From positions 1 to 64,000 of the forward strand of contig CAWEHU010000012.1 in NCBI GenBank assembly GCA_963808965.1: a stretch of DNA of 64,000 bases, written 5' to 3'. Made by a program: the position numbers and the translations under genes. The notes under the pieces were generated by a model. It did not search any database, had not been told where the DNA came from, and was given only the letters and a program-made list of their open reading frames with translations. Shown piece after piece: positions 25,512 to 34,695 of this stretch (positions are counted from its first letter, which is position 1; each line of letters opens with the position of its first letter). The DNA is from CAWEHU01 sp963808965 (GTDB lineage: Bacteria > Pseudomonadota > Alphaproteobacteria > Acetobacterales > Acetobacteraceae).

Positions 25512-26084
25512 TCAGGGAGAGATGTTGCTCAACCCATGCGACTGGCCTTCATGCTCCCGCTCCACGCGAAGGCCGGGCCGGGAACCCACCCGCTCGCCGC
25601 GTTCGCCGAGCAGCCAAGCCTCAAGTTGCCGCCGCGCCCGGAAGACGCGACTCTTAGCGGTCCCAACCGCGCATCCTGTCGCCTCGGCCAGGGCCTCGTA
25701 GCTCATCCCGTGCACCACGACCATCACCAGCGCCTCACGCTGATCTGATGGCAGGCGGGTCATCGCATGACCCAGCTCCTTGAGCGCCAGCCGATCCTCA
25801 TGCGGCGCGTCGGTGGCGAACGCAGAGGATGGAACATCCTCGATGTCCGTCGTGTCCCGCCGTTTGCGAAGATTCGAGATGAAGCGGTTCCGCAGAATGC
25901 GGTGCATCCAAGCCGCGAAATTCGTGCCGGGGATAAAACTGTCCTGCGCGGACAGGGCGTTGCACACAGCGTCCTGGACCAGGTCCTCCGCGCCCGCTCT
26001 GTTGCGTGTCAGCGCCAAGGCCTGCACGCGGAGCTTGGGGAGAATGGCGATGATCTGGTCGTGGAAGCTAGCTGGAGGCGTCAT
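25512..26084 (-). CDS. ECF sigma factor (EcfG-like), next to nepR
   Basis: A 190-residue extracytoplasmic-function sigma factor. Region 2 is LTRNRAGAEDLVQDAVCNAL then FAAWMHRILRNRFISNLRKR. Region 4 is MTRLPSDQREALVMVVVHGM with the helix-turn-helix SYEALAEATGCAVGTAKSRV. It has the short form of EcfG-type factors with no extra domain. ATG 26084 has AGGAG about 11 bases upstream and gives a normal N-terminus; ATG 26144 is an alternative. Gene order on the minus strand is sigma 2, this gene, nepR, kinase. It may be the direct NepR client, but its region 4 fits EcfG less well than the sigma gene at 26339. Confidence -1.
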   Translation of the reverse strand: MTPPASFHDQIIAILPKLRVQALALTRNRAGAEDLVQDAVCNALSAQDSFIPGTNFAAWMHRILRNRFISNLRKRRDTTDIEDVPSSAFATDAPHEDRLALKELGHAMTRLPSDQREALVMVVVHGMSYEALAEATGCAVGTAKSRVFRARRQLEAWLLGERGERVGSRPGLRVEREHEGQSHGLSNISP

Positions 26085-26338
26085 CGACGGAATGCTCCTG
26101 GAAATCTCGTCTGACCAATGAACGAGCCGATCGAGAGGTTGCATCCCTGTGCTCACGAATGCGCGATGGCCATAATTCAGCCATCCAGGTCGCGGATAGA
26201 CGCAAGCTCGTCGCTGCAATACGGTCGGCGCGATAGTTCGGCGGATGTTCCCGCGAGTTTGATGCGCGTGGCTGTCGATCGCGACGGGTTTAGAAATTGT
26301 CTGCCCTGGACCGAAGCGCTATGGCTCCTTTCCGAGCT

Positions 26339-26869
26339 TCACTCCCTGGTGGGCGTCTCTGCGGCGCCATCCATCGCAAGCGCTATTTTTGCACGCGCTC
26401 GCGACACCCGCGCTTTCATGGTTCCGACCGGCACATGACAAATGGCCGCCGCCTCCTCGTATCCGAGACCTTGTGCGCCGACGAGCACCAGTGCTTCCCG
26501 CAACAGCGGCGGAAAAGTCCAGATCAGGCGGCGAAGGTCCCCGAGTGCCGCCTCACTCTCTTGATGCGCCGCCGTGGCTTGTTCTGTGGGGCCAGCTCGC
26601 TCCAACGCTGTCATCTCGGTACGGCGGCGGCGGGCCTGCTCGTAGAAGGCATTGCGGAGGATCGTGAACAGCCACGCCTTGAGGCTGGTGCCTTCCTGGA
26701 ATTGTTTGAGCGCGCCGAGGGCTCGCACGAGCGCCTCTTGCAGGAGATCATCCGCCTCCGACCTGTCGCGCACCAGGAACCGGGCGAATGCCCGCAAGTC
26801 GGGCAGCAATTCGGTGATCTGCTGGCGCAGGGAAGCGGGAGCTGGTTCGGAGCAGATGCGCATGTCCAT
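26339..26869 (-). CDS. ecfG: EcfG-type general stress sigma factor
   Basis: A 176-residue ECF sigma factor matching the EcfG (ECF15) pattern. Region 2 has LLPDLRAFARFLVRDRSEAD, DLLQEALVRALGAL and KAWLFTILRNAFYEQARRRR. Region 4 has FPPLLREALVLVGAQGLGYE and EAAAICHVPVGTMKARVSRA. It directs RNA polymerase to general stress promoters (usually GGAAC-N16/17-CGTT). It is divergent from phyR with a gap of about 51 bp, the usual position of a stress-response sigma gene. I could not find a clear GGAAC/CGTT pair in that gap. Two ATGs (26869 and 26863) are possible starts. Confidence -1.
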   Translation of the reverse strand: MDMRICSEPAPASLRQQITELLPDLRAFARFLVRDRSEADDLLQEALVRALGALKQFQEGTSLKAWLFTILRNAFYEQARRRRTEMTALERAGPTEQATAAHQESEAALGDLRRLIWTFPPLLREALVLVGAQGLGYEEAAAICHVPVGTMKARVSRARAKIALAMDGAAETPTRE

Positions 26870-26920
26870 TGAGGTGCGAGGTCTAGCCTATATTGGACCG
26901 CTGCAGAGGGGTTCGGAGTG

Positions 26921-27667
26921 ATGAACAGCATGCGTCGCGAAGAGCTGATCCGCGCTCTGCCTTACGCCCGCCGTTACGCGAGGGCGCTGATCGGCAGCCA
27001 GTCGCAGGGCGACCTTCTCGTTGCGGAAAGCCTGAAGGAGATGTTGGCCAGCAGTGATGTGGAACGCGAGCCTCGGCATGCTCTCTATGAACGGGTGACG
27101 CACCGCTTCGACGCCGATAACGGCGGCCAATCAATTCTAGGACAAGGCTCCCTGTCGGCGAAACAGCGGCAGTTGCTGCTGCTCACCTCTCTCGAGGAAG
27201 TTTCCGTGGAGCACGCGGCGACCATCGTCGCGGTGTCGCTCGAGGAGGCGACACGAATTCTTCTGGACGCGCGCGAGCGGCTGCGAGCGGCCGCGGCCAC
27301 CGACGTTCTCATCATCGAGGACGAGCCGATCATCGCGATGGATATCGAGGAGCTCGTCGAAAACTGCGGCCATCGCGTGGTGGGCGTGGCATCCACCGAG
27401 CGGGACGCCGTGGACATCGCCCGGCGCACGCGCCCGGGACTTATCCTGGCCGACATCAATCTCGGGGCCGGCGGGGACGGGACCAATGCCGTCGCCCGGA
27501 TCATGCAGACGCACTACGCGCCGGTAATCTTCGTCACCGCCTACCCCGAGCGGCTGCTGACAGGCGAGACGCCGGAGCCCGCCTACGTGATCACAAAGCC
27601 GTTCGAGCCGATGACGCTGGCTATCGCGACATACCAGGCCGTGACAGGAGGTGTGCATCTGGACTGA
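26921..27667 (+). CDS. phyR: PhyR, anti-anti-sigma response regulator
   Basis: A 248-residue regulator with an N-terminal sigma-factor mimic (residues about 1-120: EELIRALPYARRYARALIGS and LTSLEEVSVEHAATIVAVSL) and a C-terminal receiver domain (VLIIEDEPIIAMDIEELVE, phosphoacceptor Asp in LILADINLGAGGDG, Lys in YVITKPFEP). After phosphorylation the sigma-like domain binds NepR and frees EcfG. This architecture is unique to the alphaproteobacterial general stress response. Start 26921 follows the GAGGGG stretch; a GTG directly in front (26918) and an ATG at 26930 are alternatives. It is divergent from the ecfG-like gene. Confidence -1.
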   Translation: MNSMRREELIRALPYARRYARALIGSQSQGDLLVAESLKEMLASSDVEREPRHALYERVTHRFDADNGGQSILGQGSLSAKQRQLLLLTSLEEVSVEHAATIVAVSLEEATRILLDARERLRAAAATDVLIIEDEPIIAMDIEELVENCGHRVVGVASTERDAVDIARRTRPGLILADINLGAGGDGTNAVARIMQTHYAPVIFVTAYPERLLTGETPEPAYVITKPFEPMTLAIATYQAVTGGVHLD

Positions 27668-27742
27668 AGCGCGCTGGGCAAAGTCGCAACTGCCTGTCCG
27701 GGAGGTTGCCCGTGCTCATAAAACGCATGCGAGGCTGAGCCT

Positions 27743-27907
27743 ATGCTGCAATGGACCATCGTCTTCCTTGTGATCGCGTTGGTCGCGGCGGTGCTGGGCT
27801 TCACGGGGATCGCCTCGGCCGCTGCCGGAATTGCCCGCGTTCTGTTTGGGATCTTCCTGGTTCTCTTTCTTCTAAGTCTTATCTTCGGGCTCGTTCACGG
27901 CACTTGA
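27743..27907 (+). CDS. DUF1328 small membrane protein (YtjA-like)
   Basis: A 54-residue protein almost wholly made of two membrane helices (TIVFLVIALVAAVLGFTG and AGIARVLFGIFLVLFLLSLI), the pattern of the DUF1328/YtjA family. Its function is unknown. In several bacteria these genes respond to general stress. It lies 75 bp after phyR on the same strand and just before the glycogen/trehalose operon, which fits such a role. The Shine-Dalgarno site is weak (GAGGCTGAG). Confidence -1.
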   Translation: MLQWTIVFLVIALVAAVLGFTGIASAAAGIARVLFGIFLVLFLLSLIFGLVHGT

Positions 27908-28013
27908 CCAGTTGATTACCTGACCGCCGACGTGGCACCTCCGGGCGTCCCGGCGGATGAAACCAGGTCAGGTCCTGGGCGTCCTTGGGCTCGCACACGC
28001 CGCACGGGGGATC

Positions 28014-31000
28014 ATGATCACCGCTCTCGACTTCAGCGCGAAAGACATCGCGGGTGCGCCAACGTCGTCCGAGGAGGCGGCAGAAGGACCGGCACTCGCC
28101 AAGCCTGCCCCGCGGATCTACTACGTCAATCCCCTCCTCGGCGGAGCCCTACGGGATTGGCCCCCGCTGCTCGACCATGCCGCCCGTCTCGGCTTCGATT
28201 ACCTTCTGATAGCCCCCCCGTTCGCGACCGGGCGTACCGGGGATTTGTTCCTTCCGGCCGACTTCTCGCGGTTGCATCCGTCGCTGGCCTGGGGCGGCGA
28301 TGCAGCGGCGGGTTTGCACTGGCTCTCGCGCGAATGCGGTCAGCGTGACCTCCGGCTCTTGCTGGACGTTGTGCCGGACCGGCTCGCTGCCGGCTCGGTG
28401 GCCGCCAGGGAGCGGCCCGACCTGTTCGCCGGGCCCGAGGACCTGGACGCCCTCGATCCGCGGCATGGGCATGGCGGCTCCGAGGCCGCCCGCGCGCGTC
28501 TCGAGTTCCCGGAACTCGGGCAGTGGTGGGCCGACCAGGCCCGGGATTGGGTGGAGGCGGGAGTTGCCGGTTTTCGCGTCCTCCGGCTCGGGCATCTGCC
28601 TTCCGCCGCGCTCCGTCGCACGTTGGAGGGCCTGCGCCAGCACGCTTCCGAAAGCCTGCTGCTCGGCTGGACTCCAGGCTTGCCGCTCGACCACCTGCCG
28701 GAACTCGAGGGCATCGGGCTCGATTTCGTGTTCTCGTCCCTGCCTTGGTGGGATTTCCGCGCCGATTGGTTCTGGACAGAGGCGGACGCGCTCAGCCGCA
28801 TAGCGCCGGTCATCGCGGCGCCAGAAGCGCCGTTCGGTGCGCGCCTCCTCGGTTCCTGGCACGACCCGGCGGAACAGCTTGCGGCGTATCGGCGCGCGCT
28901 CTTGTTTGCGGCCGGCATCGGGCCAGGCTGGCTCATGCCGATGGGCTTTGAATACGGCGCCGCCCAGTCGCTCGACCCAGCCCGCGACGCGGCGAGGACT
29001 GGGGGCTGATCCAAGAGAATGCGCCATTCGATGTGTGCCCGCTCGTGAGCGCGGCCAACGCGGCCCGCCTGGCTGAGCCCGTTGCTGCCTCCCGCAGCGC
29101 GCCGCGACTGCTTTCCGGCCCCGGTGCGGGCGTGACCGCCGTGCTGCGTACCGATGCGGCGGACCCGCGCTTCGGCCACCAGGGAATGATGATTCTCGCC
29201 AACACAAATCCGGGGCGCCGCAGCACGGCTTCGGCTTCGCGGCTGCTGACCGCGGCGGGCGGCCTCTTCCGGCGCTTCACCCCGCTTCTTCCGGCCGGAG
29301 GGGCGGGGCTCGCGCCTGGAGATACAGTGACTCTGGAAGCGGCCGAAGTCGTCCTGCTGCATGGCGCGGCCGCGCACCCCGAGGCTTCGCCACGTCCGCC
29401 GCTGCGCGACAGCGCCCAAATCGCGGGCGAGATGTCGCGGGTGGCGATCGAGAACGTCACACCGAGCGTCGACAACGGGGCGTTCCCGGTGAAGCGCACA
29501 GCCGGCGACACACTGAACGTCGAGGCGGACGTCATCGCCGACGGGCACGAGGTGGTCAGCGTCGCCCTGCTGTGGCGCAGCAAGGCGGAGACGGAATGGC
29601 GCGAGCAGCGGATGCGGCCGCTCGGCAACGACCGTTGGCACGCCCGCTTTCCGCTGGAGGCTATCGGGACTTACGAATATGCGGTCGAAGCGTGGCGCGA
29701 CGCCTTCGCGACATGGCGCGACGAACTCGCTAAGAAGCACGCCGCAGGGGTCAACACCTCTCTCGAAATCCAGGAAGGGCTGCACCTGATCGAGCACACC
29801 GCGGCGGCGGCGAACAATCGGCTTGCCGGATTCCTGCACGCGCTGACGGATCGGCTGACCGGCCTTTCGGAGGACGAGCAGCGGACCGTGCTGCTCTCCC
29901 CGGAGACTGCAGGAGCTGATGGCCGAGGCCGATACGCGCCCCTTCGCCGTTCGCACCGACCCGCCGCTGACGGTCCAGGCGGAGCGCATCGGTGCGCGAT
30001 TCGCGAGCTGGTACGAGATTTTCCCGCGCTCGATGAGTGATGACGAGCACCGGCACGGCACGTTCGACGATGTGATCCGCCATTTGCCGCGTATCCGGGA
30101 TATGGGCTTCGACGTGCTGTATTTTCCGCCGATCCATCCGATCGGGCGGAAGAACCGCAAAGGGCGCAATAATACTCTGCGCCCCGCGCCCGACGATCCG
30201 GGCAGCCCCTATGCGATCGGCTCCCCGGAGGGCGGCCACGATGCGATTCACCCGCAACTCGGGACGCTCGAGGATTTCCGGCGGATGCGCGACGCCGCCG
30301 CGGCGCACGGGCTGGAACTGGCGCTCGATTTCGCCATCCAGTGCTCGCCCGACCACCCCTGGCTCGGCGAGCACAAGGATTGGTTCGCGTGGCGGCCGGA
30401 TGGGACCATCAAATACGCGGAGAACCCGCCGAAGAAATACGAGGACATCGTCAACGTCGACTTCTACGCGCCGGGCGCGGTGCCCGATCTCTGGGTCGCG
30501 CTATGCGAGGTGATCCTGCACTGGGCCGGCGAGGGCGTGCGGCTGTTCCGCGTCGACAACCCGCACACCAAGCCCTTCCCGTTCTGGCAGTGGATGATCG
30601 CCGAGGTGCGCGCGCAGTATCCGGACGCCATATTTCTGTCCGAGGCGTTTACCCGCCCGAAGCTGATGTACCGTCTGGCGAAGGTCGGTTTCTCGCAATC
30701 CTACACCTACTTCACGTGGCGAAATACCAAGAAGGAATTGCAGGACTATCTGACCGAGCTTTCCACGACCGCGCCGCGCGACTTCTTCCGCCCGCACTTC
30801 TTCGTCAACACGCCCGACATCAACCCGATCTTCCTACAAACTTCGGGCCGTGCCGGATTCCTGATTCGGGCCGCGCTAGCCGCCACGCTTTCGGGGCTCT
30901 GGGGCGTCTATTGCGGGTTCGAGCTGTGCGAAGCGACCCCCATGCCGGGAAAGGAAGAGTACCTCAATTCCGAGAAATACCAACTTCGCGCCTGGGACTG

Positions 31001-31367
31001 GCATCGGCCCGGCAACATCGTCCCCGAGATCACGCGCCTCAATCAGATCCGGCGCCTCAATCCGGCGCTGCAAACCCATCTCGGTGTAACCTTCCACAAC
31101 GCCTTCAACGATGCCGTCCTGTATTATGCTAAGGCCACGCCGGACCGCTCCAACGTTCTGCTCGTGGCTGTCAGCCTCGATCCTCACAACGTGCAGGAGG
31201 CCGACTTCGAGGCCCCGCTTTGGGAGTGGGGCCTTGGCGACAACGGCGCGCTGGAAGTCGAAGACCTGCTGAATGGTGGCCGCGCGATCTGGCGCGGCAA
31301 GATGCAGCACGTTCGGCTTGATCCCGCACATCCTTACGCCATCTGGCGGGCGCGCCCTGCCCCGTGA
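28014..31367 (+). CDS. glgE: GlgE maltosyltransferase with extra N-terminal amylase-like domain, two frame breaks
   Basis: About 1,117 residues once two breaks (near 28993 and at 29906) are bridged. The C-terminal two thirds are GlgE, which transfers maltosyl units from alpha-maltose-1-phosphate to glucan. They comprise the N-domain (RVAIENVTPSVDNGAFPVKR), then the GH13 core with the nucleophile Asp in VRLFRVDNPHTKPFPFWQ, the acid Glu in AIFLSEAFTRPKLMYRL and PKKYEDIVNVDFY. The first 330 residues are a second GH13-like barrel (FDYLLIAPPFATGRTGD, RLLLDVVPDRLA) in which the usual catalytic residues are not seen: VAGFRVLRLGHLP has no Asp at the nucleophile position. ATG 28014 follows a G-rich stretch. 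It is the first gene of the operon, and its TGA overlaps the next GTG. Confidence -1.
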
Positions 31368-34300
31368 CTCAACACAACAGAGAAGGCATGAACAAGCCAA
31401 CCAAGCTAAAGCCGATCGAAGATCCGCTGTGGTACAAGGACGCGGTTATCTATCAGCTTCACGTCAAGTCTTTTTTTGACGGGAACAACGATGGCGTAGG
31501 CGACTTCAAGGGTCTGCTCCAGAAGCTCGACTACATCGCCGAACTGGGCGTGACCGCGATCTGGCTGCTTCCATTCTATCCCTCGCCGCGGCGGGACGAT
31601 GGGTACGATATCGCCGATTATCGCGGTGTCCATCCGGAATACGGCACGCTCAGCGACGCACGCAGGTTCATTCACGAGGCGCATGAACGCGGGCTGCGCG
31701 TCATCACCGAGCTGGTCGTCAACCACACCTCGGACCAGCACCCGTGGTTCCAGCGCGCACGACAGGCGAAGCCTGGAACCAATGCGCGCGACTTTTATGT
31801 CTGGTCGGACAACGACCACAAATATGCCGGCACCCGGATCATCTTCCTGGACACGGAGAAGTCCAACTGGACCTGGGACGCGGTCGCGGGCGCCTATTTT
31901 TGGCACCGGTTTTACTCGCATCAACCGGACCTGAATTTCGACAATCCTCGCGTGCTGCACGAAGTTCTGTCGGTCATGCGGTTCTGGCTGGACATGGGCG
32001 TCGACGGGCTGCGGCTCGACGCCGTACCGTATCTGGTCGAGCGCGAGGGCACCAACAACGAAAATCTGCCGGAAACGCACGCCATTCTGAAGCGAATCCG
32101 CAGCGAGCTGGACGCGCACGCGCCGGGACGGATGCTGCTCGCGGAGGCGAACCAGTGGCCGGAAGACGCGCAGCAATATTTCGGCGACGGCGACGAATGC
32201 CACATGTCGTTTCACTTCCCGCTCATGCCCCGCATGTACATGGCGATCGCGCGGGAGGACCGGTTTCCGATCACCGACATCATGCGGCAGACCCCGGATA
32301 TTCCCGCGAGCTGCCAATGGGCGGTCTTTCTGCGCAATCATGACGAGCTGACGCTCGAGATGGTCACTGATCGCGAGCGCGATTACCTGTGGCAAACCTA
32401 TGCGGCGGACCGCCGCGCGCGTATCAATTTGGGCATTCGTCGGCGACTGGCGCCGCTCCTTGAGCGTGACCGGCGGCGCATCGAGCTGATGAACGGGCTC
32501 CTGCTCTCGATGCCCGGTACGCCCGTCATCTACTACGGCGACGAGATCGGGATGGGTGACAACATTCATCTCGGGGATCGCGACGGGGTGCGCACGCCGA
32601 TGCAGTGGTCCCCGGATCGCAACGGTGGGTTCTCCCGCGCCGACCCTGCCAGCCTCGTGCTGCCGCCGATCATGGACGCGCTATACGGCTTCGATGCGGT
32701 GAACGTGGAGGCGCAATCGAACGACCCGCATTCGCTGCTGAACTGGACTCGGCGGATGCTGGCCGTGCGCAAGCGTCACCACGCGTTCGGCCGCGGCGTC
32801 CTACGCTTCCTCTATCCCGGCAACCGGAAAGTCCTCGCTTTCCTGCGCGAGCTGAAGGGCGATGAGGGACGGAGGAGACCATTCTCTGCGTCAGTAATCT
32901 GTCGCGTACGGCGCAGGCAGTCGAACTGGACTTGTCGGCTTTCAACGGCCGGGTACCGGTGGATATCGTCGGCGGCTCGGTATTTCCTCCGGTTGGACAG
33001 CTCACCTATCTCCTGACGCTGCCGCCTTACAGCTTCTATTGGTTCCTGCTTGCCGCTCAGGCGCAGTTGCCGCAGTGGCATAAGCCGGCGCCGGAGCCGA
33101 TGCCCGAGTTTGCGACGCTTGTACTCCGCAATCGACTTGAAGAGCTGCTCAACCTACCGACGCGCACAGTTCTGGAAACCGAGATCCTTCCCGCTTATGT
33201 CGCCAAGCGCCGCTGGTTTGCGAGCAAGGGCGAGAAGCTGAACGCCGTGCGCATCGCCTATGCGGTCCGGCTCCCGAGCAGCGCCGATCCGGTGCTGCTT
33301 TCCGAGATCGAGGTGCAGGTCGGCGACCGGCTCGAACGCTATGCGCTCCCGCTCGGCGGGGCTGCGGAGGATGCACCTGGCCCGCTGTGTCGCAGCTCGC
33401 GCTTTCCCGACTCCGCCGCGGCCGGGACGTGGGTTTTCTGACCGATGCGTTTGCGATCGACGGTCTCGCCCGCGGTGTCGTTGCGGGCTTGCGAAGCGGA
33501 GCCCGGCTCAGTTTGCCCGAGGGCGAAATTCGGTTTCTGCCGACCTCGCTCATGCGGAGTTCGGAGATCCCCGATAACGCGGAGATTCGCCGTCTCTCGG
33601 CCGAGCAGTCCAACAGCTCGCTGGTCATCGGCGACAAGCTGGTCATGAAAATCGTCCGCCGGGTTGCGCCAGGCGTGCATCCCGAGGGTGAGATGACCCG
33701 CTACCTGACCGAGCGCGGCTATGGCAACTCCGCCCCCCTCTACGGCGAGTTGGCGCGCGTCGATCCCGACGGCACGCCAAGCACCTTTGGTCTGGTGCAA
33801 GGGTTCGTGCGCAATCAGGGCGATGCCTGGACCTGGACGCTCGACTTCCTTGCGCGAACAATCGAGGAGATCGCGGTCACCGGCGGCGAGCAAGAGGCGG
33901 AGGCCGACGCATTCGCGACCTATAATGCGTTCGCGGCCGTGATAGGTCGTCGCCTCGGCGAGTTGCACACGCTGCTCTCAGCGCCGACCGATGAGGCGGA
34001 TTTCGCTCCCGAGGAAGCCGACAATTCGACGCTGGACCAATGGGCCGAGGGTGCGATCGAGCAGCTCGAGGGCGCGTTCGCGATCCTGCGCGCCGCGCGC
34101 GAGTGGCCGGACCAGACAACGGGCACGATGGCGAAGGCGCTTTTGGAGCAGGAAGGTGCCCTGCGTGAAGCGGTGCGCAATCTTGCGCGCGAGGGCACGG
34201 GCGCGTTGCGAACCCGCGTGCACGGCGATTTCCATCTCGGTCAGGTGCTGGTTGTGCAGGGCGACGCATATATCATCGATTTCGAGGGTGAGCCGGCCCG

Positions 34301-34695
34301 GCCCATGGAGCAACGGCGCATGAAGGGCTCGCCGCTGCGTGACGCCGCCGGTCTGCTGCGATCCTTCGATTATGCGGCCGCGGCGGCCGCGCCGGGCCGG
34401 ACTGCCACCTCGGAACAGGTGCAGGGGCGCCGCAGCGCGTTGCTGGCACGATTCCGCGTCGAGGCGACAACGGCGTTCCTTCGCGCATATCGATCCGCGC
34501 TGCGAAAGGCAGAGCGGCCTTGGGTTCCACCTCGAGCAGAACTCGCGCTGCTTTATCTGTTCCTTATCGAAAAGGCCGCGTACGAGATCCGTTACGAAAT
34601 CGGCGAACCGCCCGACTTGGCTCAGCTTCCCGCTGCAAGGCCTGCACCGAATCACCGAACGAGTGCTCGCTCACGCGAAGGTGCCCGCAGAATGA
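31364..34695 (+). CDS. treS: Trehalose synthase fused to maltokinase (TreS-Mak), three frame breaks
   Basis: About 1,110 residues across breaks near 32868, 33386 and 34617. The TreS part interconverts trehalose and maltose: KDAVIYQLHVKSFFDGNNDG, nucleophile Asp in GVDGLRLDAVPYLVE, Glu in MLLAEANQWPED, Asp in FLRNHDELTLEMV. The maltokinase part makes maltose-1-phosphate for GlgE: YVAKRRWFASKGE, SSLVIGDKLVMKIVRR, catalytic RTRVHGDFHLGQVLVVQG and AYIIDFEGEPARP. The natural end is DWLSFPLQGLHRITERV with TGA 34693-34695. Without bridging the last break the frame runs falsely into glgB. GTG 31364 overlaps the glgE stop (GTGA); ATG 31388 is the alternative start. Confidence -1.

Noticed and set aside
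26860..26935. EcfG-type promoter in the gap between ecfG and phyR
   Set aside because: No GGAAC with a correctly spaced CGTT was found on either strand in the gap. Control may be through other sites.
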